From Xanthobacter sp. NM-59 (lineage in GTDB: Bacteria; Pseudomonadota; Alphaproteobacteria; Rhizobiales; Xanthobacteraceae), in assembly GCF_021401125.1 (NCBI RefSeq), contig NZ_JACBFQ010000001.1, positions 620,001 to 684,000 of the forward strand: a stretch of 64,000 nucleotides of DNA, in the 5' to 3' direction. The notes beneath the pieces were generated by a model. The model had not been told where the DNA came from and did no database searches. It saw only the letters and a program-made list of their open reading frames with translations. Both the position numbers and the translations under genes were made by a program. Of the stretch, positions 1 to 8,702 are shown in pieces. Every line of letters begins with the position of its first letter. The stretch's first letter is position 1.

Positions 1-105
1 CGCGGGGGAACCAGATCAAGGCGGCGGAGCTTCTGGGTCTGAACCGCAACACTCTGCGCAAGAAGATCCGGGATCTGGATATCCAGGTGATCCGCACCAG
101 TCGCT
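1..105 (+). CDS. ntrC: Nitrogen regulator NtrC, C-terminal end only
   Basis: Only the last 34 codons lie in the window; the frame is set by codons starting at base 3. The peptide contains [20 protein letters not shown], the Fis-type helix-turn-helix that ends NtrC and binds enhancer sites upstream of sigma-54 promoters. NtrC is the response regulator of the NtrB/NtrC nitrogen-limitation system. The call rests on this short but very characteristic tail and on ntrYX lying next downstream, the usual alphaproteobacterial order. NtrX, encoded nearby, has a different tail, so this is not a duplicate of it. The receiver and AAA+ domains are outside the window. Confidence 0.88.
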
Positions 106-517
106 GATCGCAGGCCAGGGGCGGGCCGGTCGCCCTGCTTTCCACAGATGTGGGGCGCCGAAAATTGACCGCATCGGCGCCGGGCATCATCTCGGCGCGA
201 TGACACAGGCGCCTCTCGCGCGCCGCATGTGGGGGCGAAAGGTGAGGGGGCGGCAGGCCCGATGCCCATTGGGTGTCCGCGCCTTTCTCTTTGGTTCCGC
301 CGGGGGACTGGGGGCAGGCTCGCTATCGCGTCGGCATTCCCGGATCCAGGGATCCGGCTACCTGCCCGCTTGCATCAACCCGGGTACAACTTCATGCGCC
401 CGTGGCGCATGTCACATTTTTGCACCAGTGTCGTTCCACTGCATCACGCGCTGAGAACTTGTCCGCGTGTGAGTCGCGGTGCGCGTTGCGCAGCCGAATG
501 CGAGGAACGACAGACAG
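106..517. other. Gene-free spacer between ntrC and ntrY
   Basis: About 410 bases without a convincing gene. The short open frames here lack ribosome sites and recognisable protein. The spacer holds a hairpin at 393-411 (listed separately) and presumably the ntrY promoter, so ntrYX is probably transcribed apart from ntrBC, at least in part. I could not identify a convincing -24/-12 or -35/-10 pair. Confidence 0.5.
393..421 (+). terminator. Hairpin with trailing T-run upstream of ntrY
   Basis: A perfect 8-bp inverted repeat, catgcgcc and ggcgcatg around a 3-base loop, is followed after five bases by five T residues. It could terminate ntrC read-through or be an element of the ntrY leader. The offset T-run makes it a weak intrinsic terminator. 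Confidence 0.35.
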
Positions 518-2764
518 ATGATGGATGCGCCGGCCGACGACGCCCCGGGCCTGCCGAAGCCCCGCCGCAGGCATTTGGCGCGGTTCATCGCCCCCACGGT
601 GGTGGTGGTCGCGCTCGCTTTGGCGGTCGCCGCCTTCCTCATTCTGATGGGCCTGACGCGGATCGTGCCCACGCCCCAGGTGGTGGTGGGCGTGCTCACC
701 AGCTGCGGCGTGGCGGGGCTGATCCTGCTCGCCATCATCATCCGCGAGCTGTGGGGCATTTTCCGGGAACGGGCGCGGGGGCGTGCGGCAGCGCGGCTGC
801 TGATCCGCATTGTCGGCCTGTTCACGGTCATCGCGGTCGTGCCCACCGTGGTGGTCGCCATCGTGGCCAGCCTGACCCTGGACCGCTCCCTGGACCGCTA
901 CTTTGCCAGCCGCACACAGAACATTGTCGTCACGGCCGGGTCCGTCGCGCAGAATTATGTGCGCGAGCATGCGCTTTCCATCCGCGGCGATGCGCTGGCC
1001 ATGGCCAATGACATCTCCCGGCTGAAGAGCCTCTATGACAGCGACAAGGAGAAGTTCCAGCAGATCTTCACGGCCCAGGCCGCGCTGCGAAACGTGCCGG
1101 GCGCGCAAATCATCCGCCGCGACCTCTCGACCGTGGAGCGGACGGCCCTGCACACCGAGCGGGAATATCTGGTGCCCGCCAACATCGCCATCGGCGAGGC
1201 CACCGCCGAGCAGCCCATCATCTATCTGCCCTCCGATGCGGATTTCGTGGGCGCCGTGGTGCCGCTCTCCAATTTCAACGACCTCTACCTCTATGTGGCG
1301 CGGCCCATCGATCCGCGGGTCTTCGGCTTCCTGAAAATCACCCACGACACGCTGGCGGACTACCGGGCGCTGGAGGAGCGGCGCTTCAATGTGCAGCTCG
1401 CCTTCGCGCTGATGTATGCGCTCATCACACTCATCGTCCTGCTCTCGGCGGTGTGGCTGGCCATCAACTTCTCGAAATGGCTGGTGGCGCCCATCCGGCG
1501 GCTCATGTGGGCGGCCGACCGCGTCGCGGCAGGCAATCTCGACGTGCAGGTGCCGGTGCATAAATCCGAAGGCGACCTCGCGACCTTGGGCGAGACCTTC
1601 AACAACATGACCTCGGAGCTGAAGACCCAGCGCAACGATATCGTGCGCGCCCGCGACCAGATCGACAGCCGCCGCCGCTTCACCGAGGCGGTGCTGGCGG
1701 GCGTCGGCGCCGGGGTTATCGGCCTCGATGCCGATGAGCGCGTCACCATCCTCAACCGCTCGGCCGAGCGCCTGCTGGGCCTGACCGAGGCGGAGGCCCT
1801 CGGCCGCAAGCTGGCGGAAGTGGTGCCGGAAACGGCGGACCTGATCGCCGAGGCCGAGAATGCCGGCGAGCGCATCGTGCAGGGCAACATCACACTGCAG
1901 CGCGACGGGCGCGAGCGCGTGTTCGCCATGCGCGTCACCACCGAACAGTCGTCCGAAGCCGACCACGGCTGGGTGGTCACCCTCGACGACATCACGGCGC
2001 TGATCACCGCGCAGCGGACGTCGGCATGGGCCGACGTGGCGCGGCGCATCGCCCATGAAATCAAGAACCCGCTCACGCCCATCCAGCTCTCGGCCGAGCG
2101 GCTGAAGCGCAAGTATGGGCGTCACATCACCCAGGACCGCGACGTGTTTGACCAGTGCACGGATACCATTATCCGCCAGGTGGGCGACATTGGGCGCATG
2201 GTGGACGAGTTCTCCTCCTTCGCCCGCATGCCGAAGCCCGTGGTGGACGCGCAGGACCTTGCCGAAACCATCCGCCAGGCGGTTTTCCTGATGCGGGTGG
2301 GGCATCCTGCCATCACCTTTGAAACCGATCTGCCAACCGCCCTGCCGGCCCGCTATGACCGGCGCCTGATCTCCCAGGCGCTCACCAATATTCTCAAGAA
2401 TGCCGCCGAAGCCATTGATGGTGTTCCTGAAAATGAACGCGGCACGCCGCGCATCAAGGTGAAGGCCGAGCAGGTGGGCGAGGATCTGGTGGTCGACATC
2501 GTCGACACCGGCATGGGCCTTCCCCAGGACAAGCGGAACCGCCTGCTTGAGCCCTACGTGACCACCCGCGAGAAGGGCACGGGCCTTGGCCTGGCCATCG
2601 TGGGCAAGATCATGGAGGAGCACGGCGGCTCCATCGAACTCAACGATTCACCGGAAGGACGCGGCGCCTGGATCCGCCTGCGCCTGCGTGTCGACGGCCA
2701 GCCCGCCGGCAACGCCAAGGCGGATGCGACGCTGCCTTCCCCCCCTGCTTCCGGGAGAGCCTGA
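518..2764 (+). CDS. ntrY: Nitrogen-regulation sensor histidine kinase NtrY
   Basis: Inner-membrane sensor kinase of the NtrY/NtrX pair, which affects nitrogen metabolism, redox and envelope responses in alphaproteobacteria. With this start it is about 748 residues. Three hydrophobic helices lie in the first ~130 residues, then a periplasmic segment, a fourth helix (around residue 300-320), HAMP, a PAS domain (GAGVIGLDADERVTILNRSAE) and the kinase core. The phosphorylated His is H513 in IAHEIKNPLTPIQLSAERLK; the N box (LTNILKNAAEAI) and G boxes (DTGMGLP, GTGLGLAI) are intact. The ATG at 518 has AGGA 11 bases upstream; an in-frame GTG at 479 is possible but has no such site. It ends three bases before ntrX, so the two genes form one operon. 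Confidence 0.95.
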   Translation: MMDAPADDAPGLPKPRRRHLARFIAPTVVVVALALAVAAFLILMGLTRIVPTPQVVVGVLTSCGVAGLILLAIIIRELWGIFRERARGRAAARLLIRIVGLFTVIAVVPTVVVAIVASLTLDRSLDRYFASRTQNIVVTAGSVAQNYVREHALSIRGDALAMANDISRLKSLYDSDKEKFQQIFTAQAALRNVPGAQIIRRDLSTVERTALHTEREYLVPANIAIGEATAEQPIIYLPSDADFVGAVVPLSNFNDLYLYVARPIDPRVFGFLKITHDTLADYRALEERRFNVQLAFALMYALITLIVLLSAVWLAINFSKWLVAPIRRLMWAADRVAAGNLDVQVPVHKSEGDLATLGETFNNMTSELKTQRNDIVRARDQIDSRRRFTEAVLAGVGAGVIGLDADERVTILNRSAERLLGLTEAEALGRKLAEVVPETADLIAEAENAGERIVQGNITLQRDGRERVFAMRVTTEQSSEADHGWVVTLDDITALITAQRTSAWADVARRIAHEIKNPLTPIQLSAERLKRKYGRHITQDRDVFDQCTDTIIRQVGDIGRMVDEFSSFARMPKPVVDAQDLAETIRQAVFLMRVGHPAITFETDLPTALPARYDRRLISQALTNILKNAAEAIDGVPENERGTPRIKVKAEQVGEDLVVDIVDTGMGLPQDKRNRLLEPYVTTREKGTGLGLAIVGKIMEEHGGSIELNDSPEGRGAWIRLRLRVDGQPAGNAKADATLPSPPASGRA

Positions 2765-2767
2765 GAC

Positions 2768-4135
2768 ATGGCCATGGACATCCTCATCGTCGACGACGAG
2801 GCCGACATCGGCGAGCTTGTCGCGGGTATCCTCGAGGACGAGGGCTATTCCGCCCGCACCGCTCGCGAGGCCGACGGCGCGCTCGCCGCCATCGCCACGC
2901 GGCGCCCGAACCTCATCTTCCTCGACATCTGGCTCCAGGGCAGCCGCCTGGATGGGCTGGAATTGCTCAATGAGATCAAGACACAGCATCCGGACGTTCC
3001 GGTGGTGATGATCTCCGGTCACGGCAATATCGAGACCGCCGTCGCCGCCATCAAGCGCGGCGCCTATGACTTCATCGAGAAGCCGTTCAATGCCGACCGG
3101 CTGGTGATGATCGCCGAACGGGCGCTGGAAACCCTGCGCCTGAAGCGCGAGCTGAAAGAGCTGAAGCAGCTGGCGCCCAATGCCCGCATGCTGGTGGGCC
3201 GCTCCAGCGCCGTGCAGCAGTTGAAGTCGACCATCGATCGCGTCGGCCCCACCAACAGCCGGATCCTCATCGTCGGGCCTTCCGGCTCGGGCAAGGAGCT
3301 TGCGGCGCGGATGATCCACGCTGCCTCGGCGCGGGCTCAGGGGCCGTTCGTGGTGCTGAATTCCGCATCCATCACCCCGGAGCGGCTGGAGTTCGAGCTG
3401 TTCGGCGTGGCCGAGGGGGAGGGCCGGGAGGCCAAGCGCGGCGCGCTGGAGGAGGCCCACGGCGGCACCCTGTTCCTGGACGAGATCGCCGACATGTCGC
3501 GCGAAACCCAGAACCGGGTGCTGCGCGTGCTGGTGGAGCAGAGCTTCACCCGCGTCGGTTCCAACGAGCGGCTGAGCGTCGACGTGCGCATCGTCTCTTC
3601 CACCGCCCGCAACCTGGAAGAGGAGATCGCCAAGGGGCATTTCCGCGAGGACCTCTACCACCGCCTGTCAGTGGTGCCGATCCGCGTGCCGCCGCTGGCG
3701 GAGCGGCGCGAGGATATTCCTGACCTGGTGGACTTCTTCGTCGACACCATCTCCCAGACCACCGGCATGCCGCGCCGCCCCATCGGCGAGGACGCGATGG
3801 CTGTGCTGCAGAGCCACGACTGGCCCGGCAATGTCCGCCAGCTGCGCAACAATGTGGAACGCCTGCTGATTCTCGCCGGCGGCGACCCCGAGGCCACCAT
3901 CACCGCCGCCATGCTGCCACAGGACGTGGGCGCCCTCGTGCCCAGCCTGCCCAACGGCAATGGCGGCGAGCACCTCATGGGCCTGCCCCTGCGGGAGGCG
4001 CGCGAGGTGTTCGAGCGCGAATATCTGGCGGCTCAGATCAACCGCTTCGGCGGCAACATCTCGCGCACCGCGGAATTCGTGGGAATGGAGCGCTCCGCGC
4101 TGCACCGCAAGCTCAAGGCGCTGGGAGTCGGCTGA
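2768..4135 (+). CDS. ntrX: Response regulator NtrX
   Basis: Partner of NtrY, 455 residues. The receiver domain has the acidic pair D9/D10, phospho-acceptor D53 (FLDIW) and the conserved Lys in DFIEKPF. A central AAA+ domain follows with Walker A GPSGSGKE and Walker B GTLFLDEIAD, then a Fis-type helix-turn-helix (ISRTAEFVGMERSALHRKLK). The L1 loop that should carry GAFTGA, the sigma-54 contact, is replaced by a shorter Glu/Gly/Lys-rich stretch between ELFG and GALEEAHGGT. From what is known of alphaproteobacterial NtrX proteins lacking this motif, it probably does not activate sigma-54 promoters in the NtrC way. It starts three bases after ntrY. Confidence 0.95.
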   Translation: MAMDILIVDDEADIGELVAGILEDEGYSARTAREADGALAAIATRRPNLIFLDIWLQGSRLDGLELLNEIKTQHPDVPVVMISGHGNIETAVAAIKRGAYDFIEKPFNADRLVMIAERALETLRLKRELKELKQLAPNARMLVGRSSAVQQLKSTIDRVGPTNSRILIVGPSGSGKELAARMIHAASARAQGPFVVLNSASITPERLEFELFGVAEGEGREAKRGALEEAHGGTLFLDEIADMSRETQNRVLRVLVEQSFTRVGSNERLSVDVRIVSSTARNLEEEIAKGHFREDLYHRLSVVPIRVPPLAERREDIPDLVDFFVDTISQTTGMPRRPIGEDAMAVLQSHDWPGNVRQLRNNVERLLILAGGDPEATITAAMLPQDVGALVPSLPNGNGGEHLMGLPLREAREVFEREYLAAQINRFGGNISRTAEFVGMERSALHRKLKALGVG

Positions 4136-4303
4136 GCACCGCCGCCCCCTCTGGAAACCCGCGCCGCCGGACTCGTCATCGGCGCGGGAAACGCCTAGCT
4201 TCGGGCAGAATCGGGCGGGCGTGCGCCGCTGTCCCGCGTTGCGGCGCGGTAGCGAGGTGCGGGGATCTGGGGCCGGCCGGTTCCGGTAGGCGAGGGGAAC
4301 TCC

Positions 4304-5680
4304 ATGAGAGTCGTGATCTGCGGGGCAGGGCAGGTGGGGTTTGGCATCGCCGAGCGCCTCGCCGGGGAGCAGAACGATGTTTCGATCATCGATTCCGACG
4401 CCCGCCGCATCCAGTCCGTCACCGAGCAGCTCGATGTGCGCGGCGTTGTGGGCTGGGGCTCGCATCCGGACATCCTCGCCCGCGCCGGCATCGAGCAGGC
4501 GGACATGCTCATTGCCGTCACCTTGCATGATGAAGTGAACATGGTGGCCTGCCAGGTGGGCCACGCTTTGTTCAATGTGCCCACCAAGGTCGCCCGCATC
4601 CGCGCGCAGACTTACCTGCAGCCCGAATGGCGCGATCTGCTCTCGCGCGATCACCTGCCCATCGATGTGGTGATCTCGCCGGAAATCGAGGTGGGCGAGA
4701 TGGTGCTGCGCCGGCTTTCCCTGCCCGGCGCCATCGACACGGTCAGCTTTGCTGACGGCGCCATCGTGGTGGTGGGCGTGCTGTGCGGCGAAGAGTGCCC
4801 CATCATCAACACGCCGCTCAACCAGCTCACCCAGCTCTTCCCCGATGTCCAGGCGACCATCGTGGCCGTGAGCCGCAAGGGCCGCACCATGGTTCCGCGC
4901 TCCACCGACCAGATGGAAGTGGGGGACGTCGCGTATTTCGTCTCCAAGGCGGACCAAGTGCAGCGCGCCCTCGCTTTGTTCGGCCATGACGAAGCGCCCG
5001 GCCAGCGCATCGTGGTCGCCGGCGGCGGCAATATCGGCTTCTACGTCGCCAGCGAGCTGGAGCGGCGTAATCCGGCGGCCCGCATCAAGGTGATCGAGAG
5101 CTCAAAGGACCGCGCCCAGAGCATTGCGGAGGTGCTCTCGCGCGCCGTGGTGCTGAACGGCGATGCGCTCGACCGGACCATCCTGGACGAGGCCGGCGTC
5201 GGCGAGGCGGACACCATGATCGCCCTCACCAATGACGACCGCATCAACATCCTGTCCTGCCTGCTGTCGAAGCAGATCGGAGCCAAGCGCATCCTGGCGC
5301 TGCTGAACGAGCAGGGCTATGCCGCCTTCGCCCGGGGCCTGGGCATCGATGCCCATGTGAATCCGCGCCAGATCACCGTTTCCAAGGTGCTCCAGCATGT
5401 GCGGCGCGGCCGCATCCGCGGTGTTCACGCCTTGCTCGACGGCACTGGCGAGATGATTGAGGCGGAGGCGCTGGAAACCTCGCCGCTGGTGGGCAAGACC
5501 CTGCGCGACCTCGACATGCTGGACGGGCTGCGCATCGGCGCCGTCGTCCGCGCGGGGCAGGTGATGCAGCCGCGGGGTGATTTCGTTGTCCGCGCCCATG
5601 ACCGGGTCGTGCTCTTCGCCCTGGGCGATCGCATCAAGCGGGTGGAGCAGCTGTTCCGTGTGGCGCTCGAGTTCTTCTAG
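4304..5680 (+). CDS. trkA: Trk potassium uptake regulator TrkA
   Basis: Cytoplasmic nucleotide-binding regulator of Trk potassium channels, 458 residues, the usual length for the two-repeat form. Two Rossmann RCK-N domains are visible, with dinucleotide-binding turns GAGQVGFGIAERL at the N terminus and GGGNIGFYVASEL near residue 233, each followed by an RCK-C region. The ATG at 4304 is preceded by GAGGGGAA at a good distance. It follows ntrX by 168 bases and precedes a TrkH-type channel gene, so gate and channel are probably expressed together. Placement of trkA after ntrYX is a conserved alphaproteobacterial arrangement. Confidence 0.95.
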   Translation: MRVVICGAGQVGFGIAERLAGEQNDVSIIDSDARRIQSVTEQLDVRGVVGWGSHPDILARAGIEQADMLIAVTLHDEVNMVACQVGHALFNVPTKVARIRAQTYLQPEWRDLLSRDHLPIDVVISPEIEVGEMVLRRLSLPGAIDTVSFADGAIVVVGVLCGEECPIINTPLNQLTQLFPDVQATIVAVSRKGRTMVPRSTDQMEVGDVAYFVSKADQVQRALALFGHDEAPGQRIVVAGGGNIGFYVASELERRNPAARIKVIESSKDRAQSIAEVLSRAVVLNGDALDRTILDEAGVGEADTMIALTNDDRINILSCLLSKQIGAKRILALLNEQGYAAFARGLGIDAHVNPRQITVSKVLQHVRRGRIRGVHALLDGTGEMIEAEALETSPLVGKTLRDLDMLDGLRIGAVVRAGQVMQPRGDFVVRAHDRVVLFALGDRIKRVEQLFRVALEFF

Positions 5681-5863
5681 GGCGCTGGCCGAGCGGCTCC
5701 GCTGCGCGTGAGGCAGCCGTGCAAACCCGACCACCCCGAGCAGGCGGCATAACAGGCGGCATCACATGGGAACGAGAAACGCGCGAGAGGCATTTCGAGC
5801 GAACCGTATGCCGGTGGGTGTGAAGAAAACGCGTCGGCTCAATGCGCGAGAGGGTGCCGCATC

Positions 5864-7276
5864 ATGATCAATGCGGCACGCCCGCTCGCCGCCGCGCTGG
5901 CCGCCATCGGCCTGCTGGCGCTCATTCCGGCACTGGTGGAGGCGCACGAGGGGGGCACCCATCTGGCGGTCTATCTGGCCACCAGCGGCTATTGCCTGTT
6001 CCTGGCGCTGATGGTGCGCTTCACCACCGATGGCTCGTCGCTGCAGCTGCGCCGCGCCCATGGGCTGGCGGGGCTCACCGTGCTGTGGGCGGTGCTGCCC
6101 CTGGCGGCCACACCGGCGGTGGCCGTTGTCTCCGGGCTTTCGCCTTTGGCGGCTTGGCTGGAAGCCGTTTCCGCCTTCACCACCACCGGCATCACGTCCC
6201 TGCGGCACGGACCGGAGAGCCTCTATGTCTGGCTCGCGCTGCTGCAATGGTGCGGCGGGCTGCTCACCGTTGTGTCGGTGGTCACGGTTCTGGCTCCGGC
6301 GGGCCTGGGCGGCCTGCCCGATCGCACGGCCACGGGCGGCGTTGCCCTCGATGCCCTCGACCTGCGGGCCGTGGCGCTGGATACGGCACCGCTCTACATC
6401 GCCCTGACGGGCCTTGCCCTGCTGGTGATGCTGATGGGCGGGCACAGCCTTTATGTCTCCTTCACCCTGGCCACCGCCGTGGCTTCCGCGGGGGCGCACC
6501 TGCCGCCGGAAGCCCAGCTCGCCTTGGCGCTGGAGGAGAGCCCCAAGTGGCTGCTGCTGCCCTTCCTGCTGTGGAGCGCCACATCGGTGCGCTGGCATCG
6601 CGCGCTCGTCTCGCGCCGCGTGCATGCCGCGCCGGAGCAGAAGGAAAGCCTCGTCATCCTGGCCTATTGGGCGGTGCTGGGCGTGGTGCTGGGCGTGGTT
6701 CTGTTCCGTGGTTCCAGCATGCCGGCGCTGACGGCGGTGCGCGACGGGCTGTTCACGGCCGCTTCCCTCATCTCCACCAGCGGCATTGGCCCCCATGACG
6801 GCACCTATGCGAACCTGCCCCTGGGGTTGGTGATTGCCGTCGTGCTGCTCGGCGGCGGTGCGCTGTCGGTCGCGGGCGGGCTGAAGATGCTGCGGCTGCG
6901 GGCCATGCTGCTGCGCGCGAGGGGGGATCTGTTGCGCCTCGTCTATCCCCATCTGGTGCAGCCGGCGTCGCTGGGCGAAGGCGGGGTCGGCTCGGCCATG
7001 CGCGGGGTGTGGGTGGGCGCCGCCACCCTGTTCGCCGTCTATGGTCTGCTGATTATCGCCCTGGCCCCCGGCCTGCCCAGCTTCGATGCCGCCCTTGCGG
7101 CCGGCGCCGCCGTCATCAGCAATACCGGGCCGGTTTACGACGCCGGCGGCAGCTGGCCCCCATTGGGGAGCCTGCCCACCGCGTCGGTTCTGGTCGCTGG
7201 CTTGGGCATGATCGCCGGGCGCCTTGAGGTGATCGGCTTTTTCGTCATGCTGCATCTCGCCGTGTGGCGCACCTGA
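5864..7276 (+). CDS. trkH: TrkH-family potassium channel/transport subunit
   Basis: Integral inner-membrane protein of 470 residues with about ten hydrophobic segments. The pore-loop signatures of the TrkH/KtrB superfamily are recognisable: FTTTGITSL (around residue 105), LISTSGIGP (around 305) and VISNTGPVY (around 412), each with the filter glycine. The second loop is less obvious, near ATAVASAGAHL. The protein ends in the typical GRLEVIGFFVMLHLAVW. It would admit potassium under control of TrkA, encoded just upstream. GAGAGGG lies about nine bases before the ATG. The family is clear; calling it TrkH rather than another superfamily branch relies partly on the neighbouring trkA. Confidence 0.85.
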   Translation: MINAARPLAAALAAIGLLALIPALVEAHEGGTHLAVYLATSGYCLFLALMVRFTTDGSSLQLRRAHGLAGLTVLWAVLPLAATPAVAVVSGLSPLAAWLEAVSAFTTTGITSLRHGPESLYVWLALLQWCGGLLTVVSVVTVLAPAGLGGLPDRTATGGVALDALDLRAVALDTAPLYIALTGLALLVMLMGGHSLYVSFTLATAVASAGAHLPPEAQLALALEESPKWLLLPFLLWSATSVRWHRALVSRRVHAAPEQKESLVILAYWAVLGVVLGVVLFRGSSMPALTAVRDGLFTAASLISTSGIGPHDGTYANLPLGLVIAVVLLGGGALSVAGGLKMLRLRAMLLRARGDLLRLVYPHLVQPASLGEGGVGSAMRGVWVGAATLFAVYGLLIIALAPGLPSFDAALAAGAAVISNTGPVYDAGGSWPPLGSLPTASVLVAGLGMIAGRLEVIGFFVMLHLAVWRT

Positions 7277-7327
7277 GGGCTCGGATTTCCGCTATAAGTC
7301 CCGCAACTTGATCGTCCGGGTTGGTTC

Positions 7328-8188
7328 ATGTCCCGCATTGCCTATGTCAACGGCCGCTATGTGCCTCACCAAGATGCCTCCATCCATGTGGAGGATCGCG
7401 GCTATCAGTTCGCCGACGGCGTCTATGAGGTCTGCGAGGTGCGCGGCGGCCACCTCATCGACGAGCGGCGCCATCTCGATCGCCTGGATCGTTCCCTGAG
7501 CGAGCTGCGCATTGCCGCTCCCATGAGCCGTGCGGCGCTTTCGCTCGTGCTGCACGAGACCGTTCGGCGCAACGGCGTTGTGAACGGCATGGTCTATCTT
7601 CAGGTGACCCGCGGCGTCGCCCGGCGCGACCACGTCTTTCCCGCGCCGCAGACCCCACCGAGCGTGGTGGTAACGGCCCGCCGCTCGGACTTCGCGAGCC
7701 AGGAGACCCTTGCCGCGTCGGGCGTCAAGGTCATCAGCGTGCCGGAAAATCGCTGGGCCCGCGTCGATATCAAGAGTGTCGGCCTGCTGCCTAACGTGCT
7801 CGCCAAGCAGGCCGCGAAGGAAGCGGGGGCCCGCGATGCCTGGTTTGTCGATGCCAGTGGCCATGTGACGGAGGGCGCCTCCACAAACGCCTGGATCGTC
7901 ACGGCCGACGGCACCATCGTAACCCGCCCGGCGGAGGAGGGGATCCTGCGGGGAATCACCCGCACTGTGGTGATGGAGGAGGCGAGCGCCCTCGGCTACC
8001 GGCTGGAAGAGCGCCCCTTTACCCTGGCCGAGGCCCATGGCGCTGCGGAAGCTTTCATCACCGCCGCCTCGACGCTGGTGATGCCTGTCATCGCCATTGA
8101 TGGGGAGCCCGTGGGGAGTGGTAAGCCGGGCCCGGTGGCCACCCTGCTCAGGCGAAAATTCCACGATTTCACTGAGTTTTCCCAGTGA
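7328..8188 (+). CDS. dat: D-amino-acid transaminase (class IV PLP aminotransferase)
   Basis: Fold-type IV PLP enzyme of 286 residues. The predicted Schiff-base lysine is K149 in DIKSVGLLPNVLAKQ, and the cofactor-phosphate motif EGASTNAW follows near residue 180. The N terminus (AYVNGRYVPHQDASIHVEDRGYQFADGVYE) matches D-alanine aminotransferases rather than branched-chain enzymes. The expected reaction interconverts D-alanine and 2-oxoglutarate with pyruvate and D-glutamate, supplying D-amino acids for peptidoglycan. It lies on the same strand as trkH (52-base gap) and hfq. Substrate specificity within class IV is hard to fix from sequence, so another D- or L-amino acid is possible. Confidence 0.85.
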   Translation: MSRIAYVNGRYVPHQDASIHVEDRGYQFADGVYEVCEVRGGHLIDERRHLDRLDRSLSELRIAAPMSRAALSLVLHETVRRNGVVNGMVYLQVTRGVARRDHVFPAPQTPPSVVVTARRSDFASQETLAASGVKVISVPENRWARVDIKSVGLLPNVLAKQAAKEAGARDAWFVDASGHVTEGASTNAWIVTADGTIVTRPAEEGILRGITRTVVMEEASALGYRLEERPFTLAEAHGAAEAFITAASTLVMPVIAIDGEPVGSGKPGPVATLLRRKFHDFTEFSQ

Positions 8189-8337
8189 CTGCGGCGGTGT
8201 GCACGGTCGCTGCGCAGCAAAATAGTATTGCGCTGCCCTCGGTCTGTGCCATTGTAAGCTGATAACTCCCATGGATCATCGGGCAACGCATAATTGCATC
8301 GACCGTGGGTTCAACGCCGAAACAAATGGATACGAAA

Positions 8338-8592
8338 ATGGCGGCGGAACGGACACAGAATCTGCAAGATACTTTTCTCAATCACGTCCGCAAAAATAAG
8401 ACTCCCCTCACGATTTTCCTGGTGAATGGGGTGAAGTTGCAGGGCGTCGTCACTTGGTTTGATAATTTCTGCGTCCTGCTGCGGCGCGATGGTCATTCTC
8501 AGCTCGTCTACAAGCATGCGATTTCCACCATCATGCCCGGCCACCCGGTGCAATTGTTCGACCCGGCGGACGAGGGAACGGAAAAGGCCTGA
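8338..8592 (+). CDS. hfq: RNA chaperone Hfq (NrfA type)
   Basis: Hexameric Sm-like RNA chaperone that helps small RNAs pair with messages. The Sm1 region ([20 protein letters not shown]) and the Sm2 signature ([10 protein letters not shown]) are intact. The ATG at 8338 gives 84 residues beginning [13 protein letters not shown], matching known rhizobial Hfq N termini; in-frame starts at 8326 (ATG) and 8305 (GTG) would add 4 or 11 residues, and none has a clear ribosome site. In Azorhizobium the equivalent gene, nrfA, is needed for nifA expression, which is relevant beside ntrYX. hflX follows 110 bases downstream, the common hfq-hflX order. Confidence 0.95.
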   Translation: MAAERTQNLQDTFLNHVRKNKTPLTIFLVNGVKLQGVVTWFDNFCVLLRRDGHSQLVYKHAISTIMPGHPVQLFDPADEGTEKA

Positions 8593-8702
8593 CCGACGTT
8601 GTACAAGGTCCGCCAAGGATGCGTTCCTGAGGTGCATCCCTCGGGTGCATCCCCGGCACCTGGAGCGGTGTTCCCGATGAGTGGCGTTCTTGAAAGGCGT
8701 TC

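Noticed and set aside
392-2623. A 743-codon minus-strand frame opposite ntrY
   Set aside because: Shadow frame: ntrY is unmistakable on the plus strand, and this frame has only His/Arg/Gly-rich sequence without family resemblance.
5681-5863. Possible terminator between trkA and trkH
   Set aside because: Only short imperfect inverted repeats without a T-run; not enough to separate the two genes.
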